From NCBI GenBank assembly GCA_014607495.2, contig CP053166.1, positions 11,798,455-11,862,454 of the forward strand: a stretch of 64,000 nucleotides of DNA. The letters run 5' to 3'. Position numbers and translations under genes: made by a program. This stretch comes from Carposina sasakii. Its lineage: Eukaryota; Arthropoda; Insecta; Lepidoptera; Carposinidae. The notes under the pieces were generated by a model that was not told the origin of the DNA, made no database searches, and saw only the letters and a list, made by a program, of their open reading frames with translations. Below, one piece after another: positions 21,145 through 31,141 of the stretch. The first letter of the stretch is position 1, and each line of letters begins with the position of its first letter.

Positions 21145-22055
21145 GCTCTCAAGGTCTGTTATTGAAATTGACTGTAGATACGTAGCTCAGATGAATGGGT
21201 ACGTAGGTACCTACTAAATCGAGTCCCACAAGTTTTGAAAGCCGATCATGTCATCTAAATAAAAATACATTCCAAAAAGAGCCCCTTTCAAAAAGTTTTT
21301 ACTAAAGTCACAATACAGAAAAGTTTATACAAATTGTAAAGTTTGAATTCTCTTCGGTTATGTTTGGACAATTCGTGTGACCCAGTTCGAGGCCCTCAAA
21401 TAACAGGCCCCAACTTGCATGAATTACTTTTTTTGTATACCTACTGTCCACGACTTTATCCACGTAAGCCTTGAAAAATTTAAATTTTCCGGATATTAGA
21501 ATCTACTCGTATATAAAATGAGAGTAATTTTATTTGTAGATATGTGTGAAAATATTATATTTCAATGTCGCGTGAGGTACTCATAAAATATGTTGTTTTT
21601 AGATACGGTAATTAGGTAGGTAGGTACCTACAGATGTTATGAAAATTACAGTGCTCTGAATCTTGCCCGTACTGAGCTTACAAACTTCAAAGGTCACAAG
21701 ACCTAGTTCATTAAAATATTAAAAAGTAAGTAGTACTAGTCACGAAGACGAATCTGCATTTAATTCACATTTTTTGTTGATAAGACATAACAGGACATAA
21801 GAATAGTCCTATTAAAGCAGATACCTACGATAGAATTTGTCATACATTTTATATTGAACTTGATACGAAAATTGGTGGCGTCGAAGCTCTCTAATTTAAA
21901 AGCTGCGAGCCCAATTACCTACGTAACTAGTAGGCAGGCATTACGTAAATTTTACGGATGTTGCTTCTAGATTAAGCCACTTTCTTCGAGTAAATTAATA
22001 CGTGATTAGTTCCATGGTAAAATGTAAGTATCTGTTATAAGAAAAATATTCCTGT
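21145..22055. other. Noncoding stretch
   Basis: AGGTAGGTAGGTACCTACAG near 21615 is a longer example of the dispersed TAGGTACCTA word. A decayed Helitron-like end (CCACGACTTTATCCACGTAA) lies near 21450. No gene is recognised. Confidence 0.5.
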
Positions 22056-22160
22056 GATGATGCTCACTAGAACACATCAGCTGCATCTCCTTTCGGTCTC
22101 GGAACTCAGGCAATCTCTCAGGTGATAAGCTAGCAACTTGTTACTGATCACATCAGCTGT
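22056..22160 (-). repeat. RPT-2 copy, reverse
   Basis: CACTAGAACACATCAGCTGC through CTCAGGTGATAAGCTAGCAA. The Ser-like CGACTCTTACGAT block is deleted. Confidence 0.65.
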
Positions 22161-22239
22161 ACCCAGCGCCGACCCGAAATAAATTTTAGAGATGAGCGAG
22201 ATCCAATTATGGCGCCTCTCCTGTTTGCTCCTAATAATC

Positions 22240-22430
22240 TATACATATAATAAAATCGTAACTGTTTGTGCACGCTAATCGGCTGGACCGATTTCGATGT
22301 AGTTTTCAGGAATATATTGTAACAGGTCTCACTCCGTTCGCCATATGGGCGGGCCGGCCCTGGCTGTATCCGGTATGCTAGACGTAGTTGTGGGATGGCC
22401 TGCAGTTGGCTATCTAATAGGGAACACAGC
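22240..22430. mobile_element. Helitron 5' fragment joined to an RPT-2 fragment
   Basis: AATCTATACATATAATAAAA at 22240 is the 5' end seen at 904 and 59588. It jumps directly to CGGCTGGACCGATTTCGATG and ends near 22328, so this copy has a large internal deletion and no 3' end. Reverse RPT-2 words (GGCCTGCAGTTGGCTATCTA, AGGGAACACAGCC) follow to 22430. Confidence 0.65.
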
Positions 22431-22893
22431 CATGTCTATGTATTTTTATTAACCGGCTCCCTTATTACCTAACTAGCAAAAGCAAAGCGATAGCGAAAAT
22501 TGTGCAAAAATCGCTGATTGCTTGTCAAATCATTACCCAGCAGTGGGACAATACTTTACAGCTAAACTAAAATCGACTTAATTTTTTTTTTTAAACGAAA
22601 CCCGATTTACTCCCCTTAGAGCCAAAACTCGAGCTTACTAAAGTAAAATTTTGCTAAAGAGCAAATGTATATTGCGTTAAGCCGTGTACGAAGTTTAGAA
22701 GGCATAATATTGTCAGATGTATATGCCAGCAAATGATTAAATAGGTCACATGACAAAAGGGCACTGAGAGAATTGACTAGGCTTCGAAATTTTACGTCTG
22801 ACAATATAAGCAACATATAATTACACTCCTTCTTCCTGCCCTGTTCCCAATCATTTGGGGTCGGTGCAATATATAGGTACTCTTCTTTCATTC

Positions 22894-22959
22894 AGACATG
22901 AGAATAACGCGATGACGGATAATAGGGATATTATCCGTCATCTCGTTATTCTCATGTCT
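22894..22959. other. 29-bp-arm hairpin
   Basis: The left arm (22894-22922, starting AGACATGAGAATAACGCG) and right arm (22931-22959, ending TTATTCTCATGTCT) pair with one mismatch around an 8-base loop. The corresponding place in the 56 kb copy keeps only remnants, so the inverted duplication seems specific to this copy. Confidence 0.85.
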
Positions 22960-23044
22960 ACCTCTTCCTCTATAACCATCTTACTTCGGACACGGCTTAA
23001 CGCAACATATAATTACACAACTTAACACACTTATCTTCATATTC

Positions 23045-23105
23045 ATAAGCCTATTGCAGTCCACTACTGGACGTAGGCCTCCCCCTGCCAAAGGGGGATT
23101 TTGTT
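23045..23105 (-). repeat. RPT-1 fragment inside RPT-9
   Basis: AAGCCTATTGCAGTCCACTA then CTGGACGTAGGCCTCCCCC. The 56 kb copy of RPT-9 lacks most of it, which suggests either a separate insertion here or loss there. Confidence 0.7.
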
Positions 23106-23611
23106 ACTAAAAAGTTCCACTATCTGTTTTTCGGCGGCTCCATCATCAGACCCTCGTTTCCTTTATATTATGTGTAGCTGACCAAAATTCTCTATAAAAA
23201 TCTAAAAACGGACTCCTCGTTCCTATTATATTTGAGGATATCCCTAGATTCCTTAGAGATTCCATCATCAGATGTTATGTTTTATATGTAGGTGACCAAA
23301 ACGCTCAGTAAAAGTGTAAAAACAGACTACATGTGCCTATAATATTTGAGGATTGCCCTCGATTTCTCCAAGATCCCATCATCAGATCTTGATGTGGTGA
23401 ATATGGGACCAACTTGGAAGCATATCATGACCAACTGTAAAAAAAAATTAAATCGGTTCATAAATGACGGAGTTCTGAGGTAACACACATAAAAAAAACA
23501 TACAGACGAATTGATAACCTCTCTTTTTTGAAGTCGGTTAAAAAAGAGGTTTGGCCTAATTCGTCGTACACATATGTATATGAGCACAGGGCAGGGTAGG
23601 ATGCTTTATAA

Positions 23612-23775
23612 TTCTACTAATATTTTAATTGCGAATGTTTGTGAGGATTTATGTGTGTGTTTGTTACTCTTCACGCAAAGACACTGAACGGATTTTGATG
23701 AAACTTGCTAAAGGTATACCTATATGTAACTTATTTTACTTCAGAATAAGTCGCGAGCGGTCGCCTGCTTGAATC
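23612..23775 (+). mobile_element. Decayed Helitron-like unit
   Basis: Starts TCTACTAATATTTTAATTGC and continues GTTTGTGAGGATTTATG and CGGATTTTGATGAAACTTGC. The end is a ruined AAGTCGCGAGCGGTCGCCTG. Confidence 0.6.
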
Positions 23776-24424
23776 ACAGATTTACAATTCCCATTTAAAC
23801 GAATAATAATAATATACCATAGGAGGTGACGACTTTTGTATGAGTTAATTAAATAGAATTTATGTCCTTGTCCTATTTTTCGTTCACAATGGTTTATTTC
23901 CAAAATAACTCCACCTTACCTATGGTTAACGAAAAATAATTATAAATAATATAAGTATAATTAGTGTAGAGGTAAATATGGACCTTGATGTATACAGAAG
24001 GAAAATAGATGCGTTTATAATAGCATGCTTAAAATTTTAAAATTTACGTTGACACATCGATTCCGGCAGTCACAACTTATTCCTAAACGTAATTAAACCT
24101 AAAAATTTAGGTTCTGAAAAGCTATTCCGGCGGTCACTTTTCTGACAGGTGGCAACTAAATTTAATTTGAATTGACGTTTCAACTTTTTTTTTCAATTCA
24201 CTTTAGGTTTATGCGTAAAAAGCTATTCTGGTGGTCAAGTTTTTGACATTAGAAGCGTAAAATTACTTAAGTTTATGACGCATCTAAAACTTGGCATTTA
24301 AATTATACTTAAAAATAAAGGTGTCTTTTTGGAGTCGTCAGCGCTTCAGTGAATATGATATGTTGTTAAAACGTAAGGTTATTATAATAAAATAACCGTT
24401 GTTAGAGAAGCACCAGAATGGTAA
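23776..24424. other. Noncoding stretch with a small duplicated motif
   Basis: AAAAGCTATTCCGGCGGTCA at about 24117 and AAAAGCTATTCTGGTGGTCA at about 24218 are imperfect direct repeats, with ATTCCGGCAGTCACAAC at about 24059 as a third. CCTAAAAATTTAGG at about 24100 is palindromic. Their origin is unknown. Confidence 0.5.
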
Positions 24425-24625
24425 AAATTTTGGTAAAAAAACCTTTTTAAAAACAAGCTTTTATTTAAATGCGCTAAAAAGAAAAAAAAAACTTTTACAC
24501 TAAAACTTTTACTGTTAATTTATAACGTCATTTCAAATTTAACACATTTGAGACAATTTATATGTTATAAAAGCTTGTCGCGACATTTAAGTACTCGTAT
24601 TTACGTTCTTACTTTTAAATGTTTA

Positions 24626-24792
24626 TTAGGCAGCATCTTTGTGTTGATGTTTCAGATTTTCCCATATTGTTCCCACGCATATCGAAGAAATATCCGTCGA
24701 CCCTTCCAGAGCTTCGTATAGAATAGTTAGAGAGTAATATACAACAGGGTTCGCCCCGGTGCCCCGAGGTGGTATGTTCACGACATCATGTC
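24626..24792 (-). pseudogene. Coding-like fragment in the foldback spacer
   Basis: The minus strand is open for about 54 codons and ends at TAA (24628-24626) with TIWENLKHQHKDAA; upstream it has HDVVNIPPRGTGANP and YYSLTILYEALEGSTD. A different frame continues further upstream (EAVPRTEWHDDMM, about 24785-24828), which suggests one frameshift. The composition and GC content differ from the flanking arms. No family is recognised. It may be the C-terminus of a captured host gene or of a lost transposase; nothing here decides. Confidence 0.5.
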
Positions 24793-24899
24793 ATCATGCC
24801 ACTCAGTCCTCGGCACGGCCTCACCTTGACTTATTAAAAATTTAAAACTAAGAAAGTAAATACGAGTACTTAAATGTCGCGACAAGCTTTTATAACATA

Positions 24900-25119
24900 T
24901 AGCGGTCGCCCACGACTTCGTCCGCGAAAGGGGGCATTGTACCCGTGCGAAGCCGGGGCGGATTGCTATATACCCTATAGACTTCCTCGATAAACGGGCT
25001 ATCTTACACTGAAAGAATTTTTCAAATCAGACCAGTAGTTCCTGAGATTAGCGCGTTCAAACAAACAAACAAACAAACAAACTCTTCAGCTTTATAATAT
25101 TATTAATATATAGTATAGA
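24900..25119 (-). mobile_element. Lep1-like Helitron nested in the foldback arm
   Basis: On the minus strand it starts TCTATACTATATATTAATAA and ends GTGGGCGACCGCTA. It contains the (GTTT)n tract, CTGATTTGAAAAATTCTTTC and a GTGCGAAGCCGGGGC block near the 3' end. It interrupts the arm exactly between A and T: the uninterrupted left arm reads ATTTATATGTTATAAAAG. Same family as 44931-45135. Confidence 0.88.
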
Positions 25120-25370
25120 TAAATTGTGTCAAATGTGTTAAATTTGAAATGACGTTATAAATTAACAGTAAAAGTTTTAGTGTAAAAGTTTTTTTTTTTC
25201 TTTTTAGCGCATTTAAATAAAAGCTTGTTTTTAAACCAAAATTTTATTTTATACTTTTTAGTTTTCACCTGGTAAGTTCCTAAGTCTGTTCATCTCATTC
25301 AACGCATCATTATTTTCAACTCAATTGCTTAAAAATATCTGTTTCAAAATAGATTTTCAAGTTTTAGAAG

Positions 25371-25665
25371 TCCGCCATATTGGATTAAGAGTGACGTCAC
25401 ATTTTTTTCGAGTTACTCTCAGCTAGCCCTTTAATTTGATACCCATATTGTAGGAATGCATTAAAAATAATTGGTCCGCCATTGTGGGTATGCCGCCATG
25501 TTGGATTTAAAATGACGTCACACTGTTAATCATGCATTGTCATCCGAACTGAACGTGCTCACCAAATTTCAGCCCAATCGGTTGAGGGCAAGTGCCTTAA
25601 AATTGAGTTGTAAGATTTCACCCGAACAAACATACATTGCAAGTTAAATAAAAGCTTGTAAAAAA
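25371..25665. repeat. Interspersed repeat with two TGACGTCA-bearing subunits
   Basis: GTCCGCCATATTGGATTAAG..TGACGTCA (25392-25399) and TGCCGCCATGTTGGATTTAA..TGACGTCA (25513-25520) are imperfect direct repeats. CACCAAATTTCAGCCCAATC and a tail AAATAAAAGCTTGTAAAAAA follow, as in a retrotransposon 3' end. The minus-strand open frame over the end is not considered real. Confidence 0.6.
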
Positions 25666-26294
25666 ACGACAAAATTATCCAGTGATTATCCACTCCTACA
25701 AGAACTCCTTCTGTGCCAGTTTTATTTTGTTTATTTGTTGTTTTAAGAACATTAGACCCGTTTCCAATGTTTTCTACAAAGTTTCTGTTCATTATTATCA
25801 CTCATAATCTGATTTTTTTTTACTAAAGACATGGACATGGACGCATGGTCCATAGATTTCTTTGCCTTTCTTTCGGGATAAAAAAAGTATATATTTTTTC
25901 TTTTATCATTCATTTTTTGCTCTTTCGTTCACTCTTTTCTTTTTTTGACGGCATATACTGGCAACAGAGATTATTAAATTTACAAGTGTTTGCTTTTTAG
26001 GTTTATACGTTTTTTTTTTCACTCCCAAAGCAGCATAGAAGGATTTGAATTATTAATCAATCCATTATTTTCTTAAATAGAATTACAATATTCAAAAATA
26101 AATAAATTAGAATAACGCAAATAACGAAAGTAGAGAGATCAAGTAAAAAAACTCGGAGCTATGGCGCTAGTTGTTATACACCATCCTGTATTGAATAACC
26201 GTAATAGATAGTTCCCATTTTTATCACACGACTTGAGTAGTAGCATCTACTTAAGAAGACATATCTAGCCTTTGTGAGGAAAATTTAATAAAGT
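25666..26294. other. Noncoding stretch
   Basis: GGCGCTAGTTGTTATACACC near 26164 resembles an element end facing 26295. Otherwise T-rich sequence with nothing recognisable. Confidence 0.45.
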
Positions 26295-26659
26295 TATACA
26301 GGGTGTCAGTGATAGACGGACAAATACTGAAATGCCGAATAAGTAAGTACCATTACGTGCGTCAGTGTTATTACTTCTAGAAAATGCATTTTTTTAATGC
26401 GTTTTCACGAGCTATCAAGTGATATAGCTTGAGATCACAATTAATAAGAGTTGATCAGTTTTTTTGTGCAAGCAGTTTTTTTAGGACTATCAGTGTATAG
26501 TTTAAATACTTATAAAATTTTTATTATTTTAGCTCACTTAAACTTGCTAAAAAATAAAAAAGTTCGGAAAAATTTCAGAGTTTTCGATTTAGAATCATCA
26601 CTTTTGAAGTTAGCATTTATGTACATATATTTGCCTGGCTGTCACTCACACCCTGTATA
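26295..26659. mobile_element. MITE with TATACAGGGTG inverted ends, 365 bp
   Basis: The left end TATACAGGGTGTCAGTGATA is mirrored by CTGTCACTCACACCCTGTAT. The interior is AT-rich and non-coding; the 69-codon frame there is incidental. A similar isolated end, CTATACAGGGTGACTATAAA, occurs at 27238. TA at both edges may be a target duplication, but it is also part of the repeat. Confidence 0.75.
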
Positions 26660-27654
26660 GACCCTAGGTTGGGAAGCTGTTTGGTGAGACATCTTATTAT
26701 ATGAGAATTATAGATACTCTAAATTTAACAAAATAAGCTGTAATGTAGGAGGGTGTTGTGAGAAGTTTTTAACTTAGTTACGTAGGATGGGGCATATTGT
26801 AGTTTGAGAAGTAAGAAAGGTGAAGTAGGAATGTATGCATTGGTTATTATTTTTTGTGAACAGACAAGATGTCTATCTTTAAATGATAAACGCTGTTTTG
26901 ATAGGTGTTTCTTTTTATAAATTCCTTGTTTTAATAATATTATGTGATCAACATTTGATACTGTAACAAAGAACCCGGGCGTGGTGTTGGTGTGCACCGT
27001 GCCTTTTCCTGTAAATAGACTAAGTACCTGCTAAGTACCTCATAGAGGAAATAATACTAACCCGATGAAGAAGCACATATGATAAATAACGTATAGGTAT
27101 ATTTCAAGGTATAAACTACCGCGGAATCAGTAAGCCATAAATATTCAAATTGTTAACCCTATAACACCTCATCCTGTAGTAAACGGATGGAATAGAGCTA
27201 TTCCAAGATGGCCGATACAATACAAAATGGCGTACGCTATACAGGGTGACTATAAACTGCTCGCAGATTACTCCCACGATACTGTTTTACAATGGAAGGG
27301 CTGATATATCTTGGAAACTATTTATGAAGTTATAGCCACGTCAAACTTAGATACTCGCAATTATGTAAAACTTTAAATTTAGAAAATACTTTGAGTAAAT
27401 TCCTACAAGTAGGTTCTATCGTATAGGTATTATCAGAGGAAGTAGATCTGCTACGGATATGTACAGAATCTTTAAAAAAATCGAACAATGTTCAATAATA
27501 TAGCTTCCACAGCAACCCTCTCTATAAATAAAGAGACAATACTTACCTACTTTTCAAGTCCAGTTTATTTTCCGTGACACCAAAAAAAGGAAAGAAAATA
27601 TATACATATATCTTACGTAGATAACCTAAGGGTTTTCTACCCTAGACTAAACAT
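26660..27654. other. Noncoding stretch with an orphan element end
   Basis: CCAAGATGGCCGATACAATA at 27205 precedes the orphan TACAGGGTG end at 27240. I found no matching right end within 400 bases. No gene is seen. Confidence 0.45.
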
Positions 27655-27862
27655 CAAAATAAAGTCCACCGCTGGATGTAGGTTTCTCCCAAGGCAAGCC
27701 ACAGGGCTACTGCCAGAGTTTCTGCCCTTAGTCACCACGCTGTGATTTCCGTACTATGTTGTGAACACGGGAGACGCTGCTGCCCACCTTCCCGAAACAC
27801 TTAATTACCTCTTACGATACCCATGGGAAAATATTCTACTCTGCCCACCACACGGCAAACCG
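27655..27862 (-). repeat. RPT-1 copy, reverse
   Basis: GTCCACCGCTGGATGTAGGT, TTAGTCACCACGCTGTGATT, GTACTATGTTGTGAACACGG and TTACGATACCCATGGG follow the order of 421-700 with small deletions. Confidence 0.7.
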
Positions 27863-28381
27863 ACAATTATTTAAAAAAAATGCTTTAATAATAGTTAGTT
27901 TGGTATTAGCCAGGAATCGAAGCCGAGGCCAGTCCAGCCGCACAACCAATTTAGTCTTATATGGCAGTAAACGTGGAGTACTTTGACGTGTGAAGTTGCT
28001 ATTGTTCCTCTTCCATCCTAATTACGGGTACAGTCATTGTTCTGAAGTTTCAGCAGGTATCAATTTCGTACCTATATGGGCTTTGAACATTAATTTAGTA
28101 TTTACCTTTATCATTTTCATGAAGTTGTAGGTAAAATTGGAGCCGTCTTTCACTCTTGGCAGCAGTAATAAGAAAGTAGGTAGTCTCCACTTTTACTTAT
28201 AAGCTTCGTGGTTTTTCTAGGATTCAATCATTGTATGAAGGGGATTGGATTGTTGGACTACTAACTCAGTTATCCTAGCTAATAGATAAGTAATTTATCT
28301 TCGAATAAAGTAAATAATGGTAACAAATGAAAGCTACGAGTATGTAAAATCGCGTCACAAACATAAAATATATGATCAAAT
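27863..28381. other. Noncoding stretch
   Basis: CAGGAATCGAAGCCGAGGCC at 27912 has a weak reversed box-B look, but no tRNA-like arm surrounds it. Nothing else is recognised. Confidence 0.4.
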
Positions 28382-28442
28382 GTTTGTAAAGCATATCTTT
28401 ACATACATAGATACTATTTATATAAAGATATGCTTTACAAAC
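28382..28442. other. Perfect 19-bp hairpin with 23-base loop
   Basis: GTTTGTAAAGCATATCTTT (28382-28400) pairs perfectly with AAAGATATGCTTTACAAAC (28424-28442). One mismatch outside the stem is followed by three more A-T pairs. It resembles a small-RNA precursor in size, but a perfect stem with an AT-rich sequence is equally consistent with a small inverted duplication. Confidence 0.85.
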
Positions 28443-29193
28443 TTTTATTGTGTGCTTATACCTACAAATTAGGTACATGGCTGTGTTGCCAAAACAGTGT
28501 AGCAAGAACCGATCATGAAGAGATCTCCTTTATCATCACATTTTTGTTAAAAATTAAAAATCATCTTAAATCCTTCCAAATAATGAAGTAGATTTGACAA
28601 GTCCTTGGATCTGTTTGTTATTCAATTAGATGAGGACAAATATTGGTGATCTTTCATCATAATTCCATCAAAACGGTGGCAGCCGGTACGGGACAATATT
28701 GACCCTGTTTCGCTCGACTTGAGGGACGAGACTTTGCTGTTTGTCTGTTTGTCGTCACACTCTCTGCGCGTGCGCTGCGCACCTGCTGTGTTACGTGGCC
28801 GTATAAGTTATATTGACTACATTATTGACATGTCTTAACCTAGGTTTATACTGAGTAACGTTACGGAATGCAATACATTCGCAACGAGCTAGCCATACAG
28901 CTGTGTACGAAAATCTATGTAAAAGCGACTCGGTGCTCGCTGATTTCCCCGTAACACTTATTAAATGACTGCTTTCATGCTCGCCGTTTCCCTAACATTA
29001 CACCGCGCAACGGAGTTTTTCCAATGGTCACACACTAGTTCTATTAGAAGGGTAAAGTAGATAAATAAAACATAACTTTCCAAAAGAACAATAAGATAAA
29101 ATATTACTGTTCCTCCCATCGACTGAAAATACAAATTAAAGTTTCAGTATTTTAATCTATAGGATACCTTTAATAATACACCCTTGGAAATTA
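28443..29193. other. Noncoding stretch with a GC-richer patch
   Basis: Between about 28680 and 28800 the base composition rises, with GCGCGTGCGCTGCGCACCTG, itself partly palindromic. No ORF, promoter or RNA is recognised. Confidence 0.45.
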
Positions 29194-29956
29194 TCTACAC
29201 TAATATTATAAAGAGGAAAACTTTGTTTGTTTGGTTGTAATGAATAGGCTCAAAAACTTCTGGACCGATTTAAAAAATTCTTTCACCGTTAGAATCCTTA
29301 TTGGACCTGGATGAACATAGGCTACAAGAATTTCCCGATATTCCCACGGGAAGGCGACCAACGGGAATTCTATATTTTTTACGAAAACCGCTATACATAT
29401 GAAGCTGAAATCGGGCATATATGTTCATTGGGGACAGCGAGGGAGGACTAAAAACGGATTTCCCGAAATTCCCACGGGAAGGGGACAAACGAGAATTCAT
29501 AATTTTTACGAAAACCGCTATACATATGAAGCTGAAATTGGGCATATAAGTTCATTAGGGACTGCGAGGAAGCACTAAGAACGGATTTCCCGAAATTCCC
29601 ACGGGAAGGGGACCAACGGGAATTAATTATTTTTTACGAAAACGGTTACACATATGAATCTGAAATTGGACATATATGTTCATTAGGGACTCCAAGGAAG
29701 CACTAGGAACGCATTTCCCGAAATTCCCACGGGAAGGGGACAAACGGGAATTCATTTTTTTACGACAACCGCGATACATATGAATTTGAAACCAGACCTG
29801 TACGTTCATTAGGGACTGCGAGGGAGCACTAAGAACGGATTTCCCGAAATTCCCACGGGAAGGGAACCAAATTTTTACGAAAACCGCTGTACCTACATAT
29901 GAAGTTGTAGCTAATGTACTGATATGTACCGAAGCGAAGCGAGGGCGGGCCACTAG
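29194..29956 (+). mobile_element. Helitron with an internal tandem array, 763 bp
   Basis: The 5' end TCTACACTAATATTATAAAG follows an A at 29193. The 3' end AGCGAGGGCGGGCCACTAG stops at 29956 before T. The 5' region has the usual ACCGATTTAAAAAATTCTTT. The middle is the array described next. Such arrays are known in Helentron-related non-autonomous elements (DINE-like), but which Helitron group this belongs to is not shown here. Confidence 0.85.
29331..29910 (+). repeat. 127-bp tandem repeat, about 4.6 units
   Basis: Units begin TTTCCCGAAATTCCCACGGG at 29331, 29459, 29586, 29714 and 29840 (spacing 128, 127, 128, 126). Each contains TTTTTACGAAAACCGCTATA, CATATGAAGCTGAAAT and GTTCATTAGGGACTGCGAGG. 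Minus-strand open frames recur in each unit with similar peptides because the unit is not a multiple of three; they are artefacts of the array. Confidence 0.93.
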
Positions 29957-31061
29957 TTAGTATATATTATTGTTTTATTTCTGGCTGTCTGAAGAAATGT
30001 TTAGAAAATATTACTCTACTCCGTATTAAATAAAGTTTAGTTCAAAGGTAAAATAACTTTTTGCCGTGCGTTAGGGTTATGAAAAAGTGTACCATAGTGT
30101 ATGTAAGTATGTTAACACTTCAATTATTACGTTGTATAATCACGTTTTTAAATTAAGGTATGCTGACTTCATGTTTTAATAGTGTCATACCATCTTTAAG
30201 AAAATTTAAAGAGAAACGCATTGTAAACTTTGGTAGAGCTCAATTAGGTATTACCTACCTACAAACGAATGCTAAAATAAAATAACTACAACAAGATTTT
30301 GACTAACATAGTACAGAATTTTGATAAAATTATGGTTATTTTATTGTCTGACTATAGATAACTAATAATCAGAGCTACTGCTTACAAATAAGACAGCAGT
30401 AAAAACCAATCTTGCAACGTTGCACCACTGCGTCATGTTTACTCTGTACCGACACATAATCGGTAGTAGCATCGACGGGTGTAATTAAATGTACATTTTA
30501 ATTTATAATTTTGTTTATTTTTTATATGCACCGCCATTGGAATGTTGATATACGATAAAATAAGTGGATGAAAGGTAATTAAAAGGAATTGATTTATGCA
30601 TACGTAAGTTAGATCTGGATTTATTTATGTGCGATATAATTTAATTAGTAGCGACTGTGGAATTAATTCAGTTTGCCTGTTGTGGAATTTTATTCGTTTT
30701 CATTTGATAAACTGGATCGGTTTCGTTTTTTCTAAACCGCCAAAAATCTGTGAAGCATGGAGTTGTCAATATAATACCAGGGGGACAATTCTCGAAAAGT
30801 CTCGAGTTGGAACAAAGCCGAAACGGAACTGCTGTAAATGCTCAGAACAAAGCAATAATTACTTTACGGTGACGTAATTAGACACTTTTCAGCACGAGAC
30901 AGATATTTGTTTTTATTCTGTCATACTCGCGACCGATGCGTGCTAAAATATACCTTATTACTTAATCGGTGAGTACCTATATTTGCTTCGCACCGCGTTT
31001 CGCTAACGGTTCGTTAGTGGTTGCGTTTCGGCTCAAAAAATTTCAGGAATTGTCCCCCTGG
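29957..31061. other. AT-rich stretch ahead of the putative promoter
   Basis: No gene or repeat is recognised up to about 30950. ACCGCGTTTCGCTAACGGTT at about 30990 starts a GC-richer segment leading to the TATA motif. Confidence 0.45.
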
Positions 31062-31141
31062 GATATAAATGCCCGAGCCGTCTTACGACACACCCTCGCA
31101 GACAGAGTAGTGCTGGTAGCTGCTGGACACCACACAGCACA
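31062..31141 (+). promoter_or_regulatory. Candidate core promoter and noncoding first exon
   Basis: GATATAAATGCC at about 31062 is a reasonable TATA box in a GC-richer patch (CCCGAGCCG, CCCTCGCAGAC). About 30-35 bases downstream, CAGACAGAGTAGTG could hold the start site. The segment ends CACATCACG followed by GTGAAGT, a possible splice donor. No ATG precedes the donor, and no matching coding exon is found downstream in the window. This is inference from motif spacing only. Confidence 0.3.

Larger units (their letters stand above)
22640..23540. repeat. RPT-9: long repeat, reference copy
   Basis: Landmarks in order are TATTGCGTTAAGCCGTGTAC, GGTCACATGACAAAAGGGCA, ACCTCTTCCTCTATAACCAT, TTCTCTATAAAAATCTAAAA, ATCCCATCATCAGATCTTGA and AGGTAACACACATAAAAAAA. 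The whole order recurs at 55605-56480. Four blocks of the type TCCATCATCAGA..GTGACCAAAA repeat inside (about 23140, 23260, 23375), giving a loose internal periodicity near 120 bp. It probably is a composite of mobile elements. It does not code. Confidence 0.75.
24425..25245. mobile_element. Foldback element with about 195-bp inverted arms
   Basis: The left arm is 24425-24620 (from AAATTTTGGTAAAAAAACC, through TTTAAATGCGCTAAAAAG, to GTACTCGTATTTACG). The right arm is its reverse complement, 24840-24899 plus 25120-25245, split by a Helitron. Pairing is near perfect over most of the length (for example TTTAACACATTTGAGACAAT against ATTGTGTCAAATGTGTTAAA). The 219-base spacer is GC-richer than the arms and contains the coding-like fragment annotated separately. 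No target duplication is visible, so the transposition class is open. The 3' outer edge TAAATAAAAGCTTG also occurs at 25642, near another repeat's tail. Confidence 0.85.

Noticed and set aside
22640..23540. Possible long noncoding RNA or gene around conserved landmarks
   Set aside because: The similarity to 55605-56480 is explained by an interspersed repeat; no splice sites or ORFs are conserved.
27905..27935. Reversed box B-like GAATCGAAGCC as a tRNA
   Set aside because: No box A at the right spacing and no cloverleaf arms.
29331..29910. CRISPR-like array
   Set aside because: Units are contiguous 127-bp tandem repeats without spacers, inside a eukaryotic Helitron.
29206..29953. Several minus-strand frames with similar peptides (FQIHMYSGFRKK-like)
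   Set aside because: They are generated by the 127-bp tandem array in the Helitron; the shared peptide reflects the DNA repeat, not a protein family.
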